Assembly: GCA_030592645.1 (NCBI GenBank)
Contig: JAUVIR010000030.1
Coordinates: 1-40,478, forward strand
Length of the DNA stretch: 40,478 nt
Direction: 5' to 3'
DNA from: Candidatus Fermentibacterota bacterium
Lineage (GTDB): Bacteria > Fermentibacterota > Fermentibacteria > Fermentibacterales > JCC-6
The stretch's first letter is position 1. Each line of letters starts with the position of its first letter. The notes under the pieces are model-generated. The model had not been told where the DNA came from. It ran no database searches and saw only the letters and a list, made by a program, of their open reading frames with translations. A program made the position numbers and the translations under genes. Shown here one piece after another: positions 22,173-31,146 of the stretch.

Positions 22173-24242
22173 ATGACTGTTTCCCAGATAGTATTTAGGT
22201 ACCTGGGACCATTTGTGGTAGCCCTTACCGGCCTTGTGGCTCTCCTCAGATTCAGAAGTCTGAAGAAGGAGCCGAGTGGGAATGACAGGATGATTCACAT
22301 TGCCGGTCTTATCCATTCCGGCGCTATGACCTACCTGAAAACGCAGTACCGTATCCTGTTGATATTTGTTGCCCTTATCACACTTGCCCTTTTCTTCGGT
22401 ATTGATCCTGGAACCGCGATAGCATTCGTATTCGGTGCCGGATTCAGCATGATAGCCGGTTACATCGGTATGAACGCTGCGACGATTGGTAATGTCAGAA
22501 CCACGAATGCAGCAAGGACAAGCCTTTCAAATGCGCTGTCAGTGGCTTTCAAGAGCGGAAGTGTCATGGGGCTGGCGGTGGCGGCGCTGGGGCTTCTTGG
22601 AGTTTCGATATTCTACCTTCTTTACAGCAACATCATTCCTGCGAAGGAATTCCTTGAATCGATTCTTGGCACCATATCGCTTGAGAATATCGCAGGCTTC
22701 GGTATGGGCGCCAGCTCTATAGCTCTTTTCGCCAGGGTAGGCGGAGGCATCTTCACCAAAAGCGCTGATGTGGGAGCCGATCTTGTCGGGAAACTGGAAG
22801 CCGGGATACCGGAGGATGATCCCCGTAATCCGGCGGTCATCGCCGATAACGTAGGTGATAATGTAGGGGATGTTGCCGGAATGGGCGCCGATCTATTTGA
22901 ATCTTACGTCGGCAGTATTATAGCGGCAATAGTACTGGCTTTAGGATTCGGCCTGGCTGATATTCCCGCCGGTTTGATCCCTGCCGGATCCGGTGCCACC
23001 ATACAGACGCTGATAGCGTTACCGATCGTTCTGGCCGCCCTGGGCACACTTGCCAGTATCGCGGGGGTTCTTTCGGTTAAGCTGCTCAGCCGAAAAGGCA
23101 GCCCTGCTACGGTTCTCCGGAATTCAACCTTCATAAGCACAGGTCTTTCGATAGCGCTGGCTTTAGGAGCGATACTCCTATTTGAGGTCAGTATCGGTAT
23201 TTTCTGGGCTCTCATCTGCGGTGTTGTTTCGGGAACTGCTATTGGTCTTATAACGGAATACTACACAAGCCGCGGCCCCGTCATGAGAATAGCCAGGAGC
23301 ACTAAAACGGGTCCCGCAACCTGCATAATAGAGGGAATAGCCGTTGGTATGGAATCAACTATTTTCCCGATCCTGTTCATAGCGGCGGCGATTATGGTCA
23401 GCCATCATTTTGCCGGTCTGTACGGAATTGCACTTGCTGCCCTTGGTATGCTGATGAACGTTGGAATGACCATGTCTGTTGATGCTTATGGACCCGTGGC
23501 CGACAATGCCGGCGGTATAGCTGAAATGGCTGAGCTTCCGGGCGAAGTCCGCACGAAGACCGATAAGCTTGATTCTCTCGGTAATACGACTGCGGCAATG
23601 GGCAAGGGTTTTGCGATCGGTTCGGCAGCCCTTACAGCCCTTGCGCTATTCAGTGCTTACGCCGCTTCAACGGGGCTGCAGACCATTGATCTCCTGAAAT
23701 CGAATGTTGTGGCCGGTCTTCTGTTCGGAGCCCTGCTGCCGTACATATTCGCCTCGATGACGCTCCGGGCCGTAGGCAGGACCGCCATGGATATGGTTGA
23801 GGAAGTGCGCAGGCAGTTCCGCGACATCAAAGGTCTCATGGAGAAGGAAGCTGAGCCCGATACTGAGAAGTGTGTGGAAATAGCCACAGAGGGTGCCCTC
23901 AAGGAAATGATACTGCCGGGTTTCCTTGCTATCGTTATTCCGGTTGTGATCTTCTTTGCATTCGGAGACAAAGGCGCTGAAACCCTCGGAGGTGTTCTTG
24001 CGGGCGCCATCGTATCCGGGGTTCTTCTTGCAGTTTTCATGTCCAATGCCGGCGGTGCGTGGGATAATGCAAAGAAGTATATCGAAAGTGGCAACCTGGG
24101 AGGAAAAGGCTCGAGTGAGCATGCGGCAGCTGTTATAGGGGATACTGTAGGCGACCCCTTTAAAGACACCAGCGGTCCGTCGCTTAATATTCTGATCAAA
24201 CTTATGACAATGGTATCCCTTGTAATTTCACAGATAAAATGA
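22173..24242 (+). CDS. hppA: K+-dependent membrane-bound pyrophosphatase
   Basis: 689 residues with about 15-16 membrane helices, normal for this family. The catalytic core is intact: DVGADLVGK at 199-207, the acidic [12 protein letters not shown] at 225-236 and, near the C-terminus, the mirror motif [15 protein letters not shown]. It splits pyrophosphate at the cytoplasmic face and pumps H+ or Na+. The segment [10 protein letters not shown] (470-479) has alanine where K+-independent enzymes carry lysine (GNTTKA), so K+ dependence is expected from established family knowledge. Which ion it pumps cannot be read with certainty. AAGGAG precedes the ATG and a NifU-like gene follows after 12 bases. 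Confidence 0.96.
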   Translation: MTVSQIVFRYLGPFVVALTGLVALLRFRSLKKEPSGNDRMIHIAGLIHSGAMTYLKTQYRILLIFVALITLALFFGIDPGTAIAFVFGAGFSMIAGYIGMNAATIGNVRTTNAARTSLSNALSVAFKSGSVMGLAVAALGLLGVSIFYLLYSNIIPAKEFLESILGTISLENIAGFGMGASSIALFARVGGGIFTKSADVGADLVGKLEAGIPEDDPRNPAVIADNVGDNVGDVAGMGADLFESYVGSIIAAIVLALGFGLADIPAGLIPAGSGATIQTLIALPIVLAALGTLASIAGVLSVKLLSRKGSPATVLRNSTFISTGLSIALALGAILLFEVSIGIFWALICGVVSGTAIGLITEYYTSRGPVMRIARSTKTGPATCIIEGIAVGMESTIFPILFIAAAIMVSHHFAGLYGIALAALGMLMNVGMTMSVDAYGPVADNAGGIAEMAELPGEVRTKTDKLDSLGNTTAAMGKGFAIGSAALTALALFSAYAASTGLQTIDLLKSNVVAGLLFGALLPYIFASMTLRAVGRTAMDMVEEVRRQFRDIKGLMEKEAEPDTEKCVEIATEGALKEMILPGFLAIVIPVVIFFAFGDKGAETLGGVLAGAIVSGVLLAVFMSNAGGAWDNAKKYIESGNLGGKGSSEHAAAVIGDTVGDPFKDTSGPSLNILIKLMTMVSLVISQIK

Positions 24243-24254
24243 CCGGAGGAGAAA

Positions 24255-24500
24255 ATGACTGAGAATGTGCTTGAATTCAACGATGAGAACGTAAAAGCTG
24301 AAATTGAAAAGATACGTCCTGTTCTGCAGAGGGACGGCGGAGATATCGCATTCGTAGGTATCGAGGATAGAGTTGTTAAAGTTAAGCTTCAGGGCGCATG
24401 TTCGGGCTGTGCTATGGCTACCGTAACCCTTCAGTGGACCGTTGAACGGAATCTGAAAGCAGTTTTTCCTGAGATAGAGAAGGTTGAAAACGTTCAGTAA
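24255..24500 (+). CDS. NifU-like C-terminal (Nfu) iron-sulfur scaffold protein
   Basis: 81 residues that correspond to one NifU C-terminal domain. It has the signature [20 protein letters not shown] and the cluster-binding CSGC followed by AMATVTLQ (usual form C-x-x-C-P/A-x-S/A-x-x-T-L). Such proteins assemble or carry a [4Fe-4S] cluster between two monomers and deliver it to target enzymes. GGAGGA lies before the ATG. The stop overlaps the rsmB start by 17 bases. No other iron-sulfur assembly gene is in the window. Confidence 0.92.
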   Translation: MTENVLEFNDENVKAEIEKIRPVLQRDGGDIAFVGIEDRVVKVKLQGACSGCAMATVTLQWTVERNLKAVFPEIEKVENVQ

Positions 24501-25704
24501 AGGATCAGATGATGCGGCCGCGCGAAGGGCTGTAATTAAATCCCTTACCAGTGGAACCGAGAATTTGAACCTTCAGGGAAGGGACAGGGCTTTCGCCCTG
24601 AAGCTTCTGAGGGAGACAACAGTGTGGCGGGGCAGGCTCGACAGAGCCCTGGCCCGCTTCTGTTCAAAGCCTCTTGATGACCTCGACATTGAAGTTCTCG
24701 CTGCCCTGAGGATTGGAGCGGCGCAGCTGCTCATACTCCATACACCTCCGCATGCCGCCGTTTCGGCTACCGTAAGCGCTATTTCGGGCCATAGAGCATC
24801 AGGCCTCGTGAACGCGGTTCTCAGAAAGCTGTCGAGGGAGGGAGAACCGGATATGGACGGAGCCCCTCTGCATGAGGTCTGGTCCCATCCTGAATCACTC
24901 GTTGCAAGATGGGTTTCAAGGTTTGGAAAAGAGAAGACCGCGAAACTGCTGGAATGGAACAACAGTGTGCCCGGTATCGGGGGCTGCCATCGGGACCCTG
25001 AGAACGATCTTGAAAAGGGTCTCTATCTTGAGGATTACAGGATCATCGAGAGAACCGGAGAGAATCCTCTCCATTCGATATCCGATAACGTTTATCTGCA
25101 GGATGAGGCAGCTGCGATTACCGGGAAAGCTGCCGCGGAGCTTGCCGCCGGCGGGTCTGTGCTTGAGATCGCAGCGGCTCCGGGCGGCAAGACACACCAT
25201 CTTCAGGAAACCGCTAAATTCGTCATTTCCGCCGATTCATCCTTCTCAAGACTGCGCAGATGGCGGGAGAACAGTACAAGGCTGCAGTGGCGCGAGAGCA
25301 TTCCGGTTGTCGCAGACGGGAGGAAGCCTCCGTTCAGAAGCGCTTTTGACATGGTTTTCATCGATGCCCCGTGCACGAATACCGGAGTTTACAGAAGGCG
25401 CTCCGATGCGAGGTGGAAATGGTCCGATGAATACCTTAACAGTGCAGTCAGTCTGCAGCGGGAGCTCCTTCTCAGCGCATGTGAATTTGTTGTCCCCGGT
25501 GGTATTCTGATATACTCAACGTGCAGCCTTGAGGATGAGGAAAACCGTCTGCAGGTTGAAATGTTCGAAAGAAGCAGGGATAATTTCAAGAGGATCAGCC
25601 TTCCCGGCCCCGCTGAGCTTGTCACGGACGGTATGATTTGCATATTCCCCTTTGAGCACAAAGTAGACGGTATGTTTACCGCAGCATGGAAGAGGGACCA
25701 GTGA
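24484..25704 (+). CDS. rsmB: 16S rRNA cytosine-C5 methyltransferase, RsmB-type
   Basis: 406 residues from a TTG at 24484; the SD-like AGAAGG is unusually close, so the exact start is uncertain. The N-terminal NusB-like RNA-binding domain is at about 10-125, with LDDLDIEVLAALRIGAAQLL typical of RsmB. The methyltransferase part has the S-adenosylmethionine loop VLEIAAAPGGKTHHL, the motif IV cysteine in FIDAPCTNTGVYRR and the motif VI catalytic cysteine in YSTCSLEDEEN. It methylates C967 of 16S rRNA (E. coli numbering). It overlaps both neighbours. The rsmB-PASTA-rpe order resembles the prkC locus of many bacteria. Confidence 0.92.
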   Translation: MKTFSKGSDDAAARRAVIKSLTSGTENLNLQGRDRAFALKLLRETTVWRGRLDRALARFCSKPLDDLDIEVLAALRIGAAQLLILHTPPHAAVSATVSAISGHRASGLVNAVLRKLSREGEPDMDGAPLHEVWSHPESLVARWVSRFGKEKTAKLLEWNNSVPGIGGCHRDPENDLEKGLYLEDYRIIERTGENPLHSISDNVYLQDEAAAITGKAAAELAAGGSVLEIAAAPGGKTHHLQETAKFVISADSSFSRLRRWRENSTRLQWRESIPVVADGRKPPFRSAFDMVFIDAPCTNTGVYRRRSDARWKWSDEYLNSAVSLQRELLLSACEFVVPGGILIYSTCSLEDEENRLQVEMFERSRDNFKRISLPGPAELVTDGMICIFPFEHKVDGMFTAAWKRDQ

Positions 25705-26462
25705 AACCAGTCATCAGATATAGTATTCTGGCGTTATCTGCTGCGATACTTGCCTTTATTGTCGGTACGATTCTGGCGCCCTCCATTTTTCGGACCCCCC
25801 GGTTCATCTCATCGATAGGAGCGGCTTCAGCACCTGTAACGGTTCCCGATGTCATGGGTCTGTCAAGACAGGATGCCCAGCGCTCCATAGAGTCGGCGAG
25901 CCTGATCCTTGCCGGTCAGTGGTCTGAATACGGCCCGATGGAAACGATGGGAAGCGTGATAAGGCAGGACCCGCCACCCGGAGCGATGACTCCGAGGGGA
26001 GCCCCTGTGAATATTTTCTGGAATATCGGCCCGCTTTACAGGCCCTACCATCCCGATTCACTTGTGGGTCTTTACGCCGTGCAGGCCGAGGAGGAAATCG
26101 CCGACTGGCAGCTTTATTCCATAGGTAGAAGCTGGGTGCCTCATCCTTCCGTTCCGGAGGGAATGGTTATCGGAGTTTGCCCCAGGCAGTACGACAGCCT
26201 TTCAGTTATAACGCCTGTAAGATTACTTGTATCAACAGGATGGGATGGTATTCCGCGCTTTGTGGGATTGTCCGTTGCAGATGCCAGGCAGGTTGCTTCA
26301 AACAGTAGCCTCATTCTGGTGATAGAGGAGAGGGTGACAGGTGATATCCTTCAGGATGGAATTGTCATAGAACAGATGATTCCAGCGGGTTCTCGGTATG
26401 CTTCTGGTGATTCCATTGCGCTGGTGGTTGGAAAAATAGACAATGAATGGGGGAACTGGTGA
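25701..26462 (+). CDS. Membrane-anchored PASTA-domain protein without a kinase domain
   Basis: 253 residues from a GTG at 25701 that overlaps the rsmB stop by 4 bases (GTGA) and follows GAGGG; an ATG at 25686 lacks an SD. One N-terminal membrane helix (about 6-28) leads to three PASTA repeats. The first is VTVPDVMGLSRQDAQRSIES with VIRQDPPPGAMTPRGAPV. The second is degenerate, SLVGLYAVQAEEEIADW. The third is PRFVGLSVADARQVASNSSL with VIEQMIPAGSRYASGDSIAL. PASTA repeats bind muropeptides or beta-lactams outside the cell in Ser/Thr kinases and penicillin-binding proteins. Here there is no kinase or transpeptidase domain, only a 5-residue cytoplasmic tail. It occupies the site between rsmB and rpe that is prkC territory elsewhere. 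Confidence 0.9.
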   Translation: MKPVIRYSILALSAAILAFIVGTILAPSIFRTPRFISSIGAASAPVTVPDVMGLSRQDAQRSIESASLILAGQWSEYGPMETMGSVIRQDPPPGAMTPRGAPVNIFWNIGPLYRPYHPDSLVGLYAVQAEEEIADWQLYSIGRSWVPHPSVPEGMVIGVCPRQYDSLSVITPVRLLVSTGWDGIPRFVGLSVADARQVASNSSLILVIEERVTGDILQDGIVIEQMIPAGSRYASGDSIALVVGKIDNEWGNW

Positions 26463-27112
26463 TGGGGAAAGTCATGATAGCTCCTTCAGTTCTGGGCTGT
26501 GATCAGGGAAACATCGCGGAGGAGGCCATGGCCCTTCAGATGGCCGGAGCCGATATGATCCACCTTGATGTTATGGATGGAGTGTTCGTACCCGTACTGA
26601 CAACAGGTGCCGCCGTCGCGGCATCTATTACCCGTCGTATTGACATACCGGTCGACGCGCACCTCATGGTTCAAAATCCCTCCAATCTTATAAAAGCCTT
26701 TGCGGATGCGGGATGCGGTTACATTACAGTACACGCTGAGGTCACTTCGCACCTTGACAGGCTGCTTCAGCAGATAAGGCTTGCAGGCTCAAAGGCGGGT
26801 GTGGCAGTGAACCCCTCAACACCTGTTGATTTTCTCAGGTGGGTTGCGCCTGCTGTAGACCTTGTACTTATCATGACGGTCAATCCCGGTTACGGCGGTC
26901 AGAAACATCTCGGGTACCTGCACGATAAGATAACGGAAACAAGACGAATTCTTGACAGTCACGGCGGGGCCGGAGCGCTGATATCGGTTGATGGAGGTGT
27001 CACCGACGCAAATGCGGGTATGCTCATATCCGCCGGAGCTGATATCCTTGTATCAGGTTCCTTCATAACCGGTTCGGGCGATCCTGCTGCTGCCATAAAA
27101 AAACTCAGATGA
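26462..27112 (+). CDS. rpe: Ribulose-phosphate 3-epimerase
   Basis: 216 residues from the ATG at 26462, which shares one base with the previous stop (TGATG) and follows GGGGGA. It has the (beta/alpha)8 barrel motifs: APSVLGCD, HLDVMDGVFVP (metal-binding H and catalytic D), DAHLMVQNP, ITVHAE, the MTVNPGYGGQ loop that binds phosphate, and SVDGGVTDANAG with the second catalytic aspartate. It interconverts ribulose-5-phosphate and xylulose-5-phosphate in the pentose phosphate pathway. The usual F-x-P after GVFVP is changed to VPVL, a minor variation. Its end overlaps the following lipoprotein gene by 4 bases. Confidence 0.95.
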   Translation: MGKVMIAPSVLGCDQGNIAEEAMALQMAGADMIHLDVMDGVFVPVLTTGAAVAASITRRIDIPVDAHLMVQNPSNLIKAFADAGCGYITVHAEVTSHLDRLLQQIRLAGSKAGVAVNPSTPVDFLRWVAPAVDLVLIMTVNPGYGGQKHLGYLHDKITETRRILDSHGGAGALISVDGGVTDANAGMLISAGADILVSGSFITGSGDPAAAIKKLR

Positions 27113-27447
27113 AAAGCCTTACCGTCATAATTCTGATCCTTTCGTTCCTGTCCGCATGCACCACCCGCGAAAGCACTCAGCTGATAGATCAGGAAGAAAT
27201 GGACAGGATAAGGGCAGAACTGAATTCCCGGGCCTGCCTGACCCGTATCGATTCCCTCGCTTTCGAAATTGACGGTATTCTGTATTACGCTGCTATTGCC
27301 GAAGATAACAGACCACTTGCAGAGCTGCTGCCGGAGGAGCTGCCTGTATGTCCCGTTTCAGGTCTGGAATACATCATTTCCGAAAACGAATTGGAGATCA
27401 CTATCACATGCCCGTCCGGGCACGGATCGATGAAAGTAGAAAAATAG
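27109..27447 (+). CDS. Small lipoprotein with the CP...CP..HG motif
   Basis: 112 residues. The signal peptide ends in the lipobox FLSAC (cysteine 17). After a charged helix comes C43 in ACLTRIDSL, an acidic stretch with PLAELLPEELPVCP (C81), then GLEYIISENELEITI and TCPSGHG (C101, H105). The order C, CP, Y-x-x-S, CP, HG matches residues 36-262 of the anchored protein at 17974-19380, though spacing differs. The three cysteines plus histidine could bind a metal or form a disulfide. I do not know the family. It overlaps rpe by 4 bases and precedes the ffh promoter. Confidence 0.75.
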   Translation: MKSLTVIILILSFLSACTTRESTQLIDQEEMDRIRAELNSRACLTRIDSLAFEIDGILYYAAIAEDNRPLAELLPEELPVCPVSGLEYIISENELEITITCPSGHGSMKVEK

Positions 27448-27450
27448 GCT

Positions 27451-27479
27451 TTGTACTATTCCGTTAAATAGTGTATAGT
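27451..27479 (+). promoter_or_regulatory. Strong promoter of the ffh-rpsP-rplS operon
   Basis: TTGTAC at 27451-27456, an ideal 17-base spacer and TATAGT at 27474-27479. The predicted start is near 27486, just where a stable stem begins. Confidence 0.6.
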
Positions 27480-27485
27480 TGCATG

Positions 27486-27517
27486 CTCTGTAGACTGCTT
27501 TATAAAGCGGAGCAGAG
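27486..27517 (+). other. Stem-loop at the 5' end of the ffh leader
   Basis: Outer stem CTCTG/CAGAG (27486-27490, 27513-27517), an asymmetric internal loop, and inner stem CTGCTT/AAGCGG with loop TATA (27495-27510). It begins at the predicted transcript start, so it may protect the 5' end or regulate translation. No T run follows, so it is not a terminator. Confidence 0.45.
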
Positions 27518-27547
27518 AAAACGGTTAAGGAATTGTGGAGGAACAAT

Positions 27548-28867
27548 TTGTTTGAAAATCTGACAGACAGACTCTCCGATGCTTTCAGGAAACTGACAGG
27601 CAGGGGAGTACTCTCGGAATCTGATGTTAAACAGGCCATGAGGCAGGTGCGCCGCGCACTGCTTGAAGCCGATGTTAACTTCAAGATTGCCAGGCAGTTT
27701 GTCAGTGATGTTACTTTAAAGGCCACAGGTGAGAATGTCCTGAGGAGTCTAACTCCGGGGAAACAGGTCATCAAGATAGTTAACGATGAGATTATTGCTC
27801 TGCTGGGCACCGAAAGATCACCCCTTCAGCTCTCCGGCAAACCTCCCCTGGTCTATCTCCTGATCGGTCTTCAGGGCTCGGGCAAAACTACAGCAGCAGC
27901 CAGGCTTGCCTGGTGGCTTGCGGAGAAAAGCGGAAAGAGGGTTCTTCTTGCCGCCTGTGACCTTCAGAGACCTGCAGCCATTGACCAGCTCGAGATACTC
28001 TCAGCTGATGCGGGTGCAGGATTCTACTGCAGCAGGGATGAAAAGGATCCGGCTGCGGTCCTCAAAGGCGCCATTAAAGAAGCGCGGCTGAAGAGTTTCG
28101 ATATAGTGATATGCGATACAGCAGGCAGGCTTCATCTGGATGACGACCTTATGAGTGAGCTCGAGAGTATCAGCAGGGTTGCGCAGGCGTCCGAAACGCT
28201 TCTTGTACTCGATGGCCTGTCCGGCCAGGACGCTGTTAACGTTGCTCTGGAATTCCAGGAGAGAATCGGATTTACCGGTTCTATTATCACCAAGATGGAT
28301 GGAGATTCGAGGGGCGGCGCCGCACTTTCGTTCAGGGCTGTAACGGGCAAACCGATTAAATTCCTTGGAACAGGAGAAGGTGTAGACGGTCTGGAGCCGA
28401 TGGATCCGCAGCGGCTTGCCGGCAGGATTCTTGGAATGGGCGATGTTGTCGGGCTGGTCGAGAAAGCTCAGGAGATGTTCGATATCAAAGAAGCGCAGAA
28501 ACTGGAGAAGAAACTCGTCTCCAATTCCTTCACACTGGAGGATTTTGCGGGTGAACTGAAACGCATCCGGAAAATGGGTTCTCTCACGGACCTGCTTGAA
28601 ATGCTTCCAAAGAGTATGAAGCCTTCAGGAATGGATATTGACGAATCTCAGTTCACCAGGATGTCTGCTATTATGAGTTCGATGACCGTCAGGGAGAGAT
28701 GTCATCCGGAGATAATTAATGGAAGCAGGAGAAAGAGAATAGCGATGGGCAGCGGCACAAGAGTAAGTGACGTGAACAGGCTGCTGCGCGAATTCAGATC
28801 AATGAAACAAATGATGAAGCGGATGAAACCGGGGAAAGGAATAGGAATACCCGGAATGTTCCGCTGA
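27548..28867 (+). CDS. ffh: Signal recognition particle protein (SRP54 homologue)
   Basis: 439 residues from the TTG at 27548, with GGAGG 6 bases upstream; an in-frame TTG at 27533 lies before the SD and is not used. Domains in order: N domain (1-85) with the conserved ALLEADVNF; GTPase G domain with P-loop GLQGSGKTT at 107-115, ACDLQRPAAIDQL, DTAGRLH and TKMDGDSRGGAALS; and a C-terminal M domain rich in methionine that binds 4.5S RNA and signal peptides, with the RNA-binding GSRRKRIAMGSGTRVSDVNR. It targets nascent membrane proteins to the FtsY receptor. It has a strong own promoter and probably drives the following rpsP-to-yraN genes. Confidence 0.97.
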   Translation: MFENLTDRLSDAFRKLTGRGVLSESDVKQAMRQVRRALLEADVNFKIARQFVSDVTLKATGENVLRSLTPGKQVIKIVNDEIIALLGTERSPLQLSGKPPLVYLLIGLQGSGKTTAAARLAWWLAEKSGKRVLLAACDLQRPAAIDQLEILSADAGAGFYCSRDEKDPAAVLKGAIKEARLKSFDIVICDTAGRLHLDDDLMSELESISRVAQASETLLVLDGLSGQDAVNVALEFQERIGFTGSIITKMDGDSRGGAALSFRAVTGKPIKFLGTGEGVDGLEPMDPQRLAGRILGMGDVVGLVEKAQEMFDIKEAQKLEKKLVSNSFTLEDFAGELKRIRKMGSLTDLLEMLPKSMKPSGMDIDESQFTRMSAIMSSMTVRERCHPEIINGSRRKRIAMGSGTRVSDVNRLLREFRSMKQMMKRMKPGKGIGIPGMFR

Positions 28868-28881
28868 TATGGAGGTTAAGC

Positions 28882-29202
28882 TTGGTAATAATCCGTCTTA
28901 AAAGAATGGGAAGCAAGGGAGAGCCATCTTTCAGAATAGTGGCCGCAGACAGCCGTAAGGCTCCCAGCGGTAGATTTTTGGACAGCTTCGGCTACTATGA
29001 CCCCCTTCGCAAACCTTTTGAAGTTAAAGTCGATGAGGAGAGAGTTTTCCACTGGCTCGGCAACGGGGCTCAGGTATCCGATACAGTGAGAAACCTACTT
29101 AAGAAAACCGGAACCTGGAAGAAGTGGAATCAGATCTCTTCCGGTGATGGTGAAGTCAAACCCGAGGTAGTTTTCATAAAAGGCGAAAACAGAACTTCGT
29201 AG
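28882..29202 (+). CDS. rpsP: 30S ribosomal protein S16
   Basis: 106 residues from a TTG start with GGAGG 6 bases upstream. The family pattern is clear: IRLKRMGSKGEPSFRIVAAD, SRKAPSGRFLDSFGYYDP and ERVFHWLGNGAQVSDTVRNL. The extended C-terminal tail is somewhat longer than the E. coli protein. It binds 16S rRNA and aids assembly of the small subunit. The ffh-rpsP-khpA-rimM-trmD-rplS order is a widely conserved ribosome operon. Confidence 0.96.
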   Translation: MVIIRLKRMGSKGEPSFRIVAADSRKAPSGRFLDSFGYYDPLRKPFEVKVDEERVFHWLGNGAQVSDTVRNLLKKTGTWKKWNQISSGDGEVKPEVVFIKGENRTS

Positions 29203-29255
29203 TTTTTGACGAGTGCGTTTGCAGGCTGAACTGACATCTAAACTGGAGGGTCCTC

Positions 29256-29486
29256 ATGAAAGAGCTTGTTGAACTTATGGCCAAAATACTTGTCGCAGAT
29301 CCTGAAGCTGTTTCCGTTGAAGAAACAGTCGAGGAGGATGTTACCATCTACGAATTGAAGGTAGCCGAGAGCGATCTGGGCAGGGTAATCGGGCGCGAAG
29401 GTAAAATCGCAAAGGCTATGCGGCTTATTATCAGATCGGCTGCTGCCCGTCTGGAGCAGAAAGCTACAGTAAGAATTATTGACTGA
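29256..29486 (+). CDS. khpA: KH-domain RNA-binding protein
   Basis: 76 residues that form one KH domain. The RNA-binding GxxG loop is GREG within GRVIGREGKIAKAMRLIIRS, preceded by the typical strand YELKVAESDLG. KhpA (YlqC) binds small and messenger RNAs, and in Firmicutes works with KhpB in cell elongation. The gene lies between rpsP and rimM as in many genomes. GGAGGGT precedes the ATG. The end overlaps rimM by 8 bases. Confidence 0.94.
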   Translation: MKELVELMAKILVADPEAVSVEETVEEDVTIYELKVAESDLGRVIGREGKIAKAMRLIIRSAAARLEQKATVRIID

Positions 29487-30009
29487 TAACAGCAATGCAG
29501 TTCCCGGCGATATCGTATATCTCGGGTACGTAGAAAAGACACATGGCCTGAAGGGCGGACTGAGAGTCCGGCTTTTCCAGGGGTTCGGATCTCCCGATGT
29601 TTCGGCGGGAACGGTGGTTCTGCTGGGCGGGAACAGACCGCTTACGGTAAGCCGATGCACTTATGCAGGAGACTCCAGGTTCAATCTCACCTTCGGGGAG
29701 ATATGTAACAGGGATGATGCAGAGGAATTGAGGAACGGGTCTATTTACATAGCCAGGGATGAGGCCGAAGCGAAACTGGGATTTATACCTCTTTACAATT
29801 TCGCAGGGCTGGATATCCTGTCCCGTGGATGCCGCATGAGGATAATAGATGTTGAACCAGCCGGGGCGAATCCGATGCTTCTTGTGGAGAAGGATGAGAA
29901 CAGGTTTCATGTTCCGGTTATTCTGGTGATGAGCGAGGGAACGATAGACTGGATCGAAAAAGTAATAGAGCTGGACCTTCCGGAAGGACTCGAAGAGCTT
30001 CCGTTGTAA
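29479..30009 (+). CDS. rimM: 16S rRNA processing protein RimM
   Basis: 176 residues from a TTG at 29479 without a strong SD; coupling to khpA through the 8-base overlap probably helps. The N-terminal barrel has the family phrase GYVEKTHGLKGGLRV, and the C-terminal PRC-barrel domain has the segment NPMLLVEKDENRFHVPVI and LPEGLEEL at the end. RimM binds ribosomal protein S19 and assists maturation of the 30S head. trmD follows after 19 bases. Confidence 0.94.
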   Translation: MTDNSNAVPGDIVYLGYVEKTHGLKGGLRVRLFQGFGSPDVSAGTVVLLGGNRPLTVSRCTYAGDSRFNLTFGEICNRDDAEELRNGSIYIARDEAEAKLGFIPLYNFAGLDILSRGCRMRIIDVEPAGANPMLLVEKDENRFHVPVILVMSEGTIDWIEKVIELDLPEGLEELPL

Positions 30010-30028
30010 TTAATTGGAGCTTATTGTA

Positions 30029-30781
30029 ATGCAGGCAGCCGTTGCTACATTATTCCCGGATCTGTTTTCTTCATTTTCCGAATGCGGGGTCGTAGGAAGA
30101 GCTGTTGAGAAAGGTCTGGTGGATCTTTCGATCCTCAATATCAGAGACAGAGCTGTTGATGATAGAGGTTCGGTTGATGATTACCAGTTCGGCGGCGGCG
30201 CGGGCATGCTGCTCAGGCCCGAACCGCTCTTTGAAACACTCGAGCGGATACCCTGGAGGGCTGAAGCAAGAGTCATATTCATGACGCCCCAGGGGAGAAG
30301 GCTGGATCATGAACTGGCGTGTGACCTTGCAGAGTCAGGCGGGATGATAATATTCTGCGGCAGGTACGGAGGGATAGATCAGAGGTTCAGGGATGCTGCC
30401 GTAACCGACGAGATCAGTGTTGGCGATGCGGTGGTATCGGGTGGTGAGATACCGGCGATGTTCCTTCTCGAAGCGGTGCTCAGGTGGATCCCGGGAGTTC
30501 TCGGAAGGATGGAATCCGCTCAATCGGATTCATTCGCAACAGGATTGCTGGACTATCCAAGGTACACAAGGCCTGCCGATTACAGAGGTATGAAGGTTCC
30601 GGAAGTTGTTATCTCCGGAAACCATGCGGAGATCGAGGACTGGAGATTCAGAGAGGCACTGGAGCTTACAGGAAGGAAACGCCCGGATCTGATAGATTCG
30701 AAAAGTGAAGATTATTTGAAAGAACGATTTATCCGCTTGCTGCGGCTGGCAGATAGACAGAAGGAGAAGAACAGTGGATGA
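30029..30781 (+). CDS. trmD: tRNA (guanine-N1-)-methyltransferase
   Basis: 250 residues from the ATG at 30029, which has GGAG at 9 bases; a TTG at 30014 overlaps that SD and is less likely. Trefoil-knot SAM-binding motifs are present: [28 protein letters not shown] and [18 protein letters not shown]. The catalytic aspartate is in [15 protein letters not shown]. It methylates G37 next to the anticodon and keeps the reading frame. The stop overlaps the rplS start by 8 bases. Confidence 0.96.
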   Translation: MQAAVATLFPDLFSSFSECGVVGRAVEKGLVDLSILNIRDRAVDDRGSVDDYQFGGGAGMLLRPEPLFETLERIPWRAEARVIFMTPQGRRLDHELACDLAESGGMIIFCGRYGGIDQRFRDAAVTDEISVGDAVVSGGEIPAMFLLEAVLRWIPGVLGRMESAQSDSFATGLLDYPRYTRPADYRGMKVPEVVISGNHAEIEDWRFREALELTGRKRPDLIDSKSEDYLKERFIRLLRLADRQKEKNSG

Positions 30782-31136
30782 TATTATAAGAGGCATAGAA
30801 TCCTCTCAGATCAGGGATGATTATCCCGATTTCAGGTCAGGGGATACGGTGAAGGTTCACTTTCAGGTTGTCGAAGGAGATAAGACCAGAGTACAGATCT
30901 TTCAGGGAGTGGTTATCTCCAGGCGCGGAGGCGGAGCTGCCGAGACGTTCATGGTAAGGAAAATTTCTGGTGGCGTCAGCGTAGAGAGAGTCTTCCCTCT
31001 GAATTCACCTCTTATCGAGAAGATCGAAGTAACCAGAGCCGGGAAAGTCCGCAGGGGCAAGCTCTTCTACCTTCGCAGCAAGACAGGTAAGGCTGCAAGG
31101 ATCAAAGAGAAGAAGACATTCGGCGCAAGGAAATAG
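30774..31136 (+). CDS. rplS: 50S ribosomal protein L19
   Basis: 120 residues from a GTG at 30774, with AAGGAG 7 bases upstream. Typical L19 segments are [34 protein letters not shown], and [20 protein letters not shown] with the basic tail [18 protein letters not shown]. It sits at the interface of the two ribosomal subunits. The rnhB reading frame begins within a few bases of its stop. Confidence 0.96.
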   Translation: MDDIIRGIESSQIRDDYPDFRSGDTVKVHFQVVEGDKTRVQIFQGVVISRRGGGAAETFMVRKISGGVSVERVFPLNSPLIEKIEVTRAGKVRRGKLFYLRSKTGKAARIKEKKTFGARK

Positions 31137-31146
31137 TACAACGGAA

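Noticed and set aside
23657..24280. Long minus-strand open frame opposite hppA
   Set aside because: Composition is serine/proline/arginine-rich as expected for the reverse of a membrane protein gene, with no SD and no recognisable motif.
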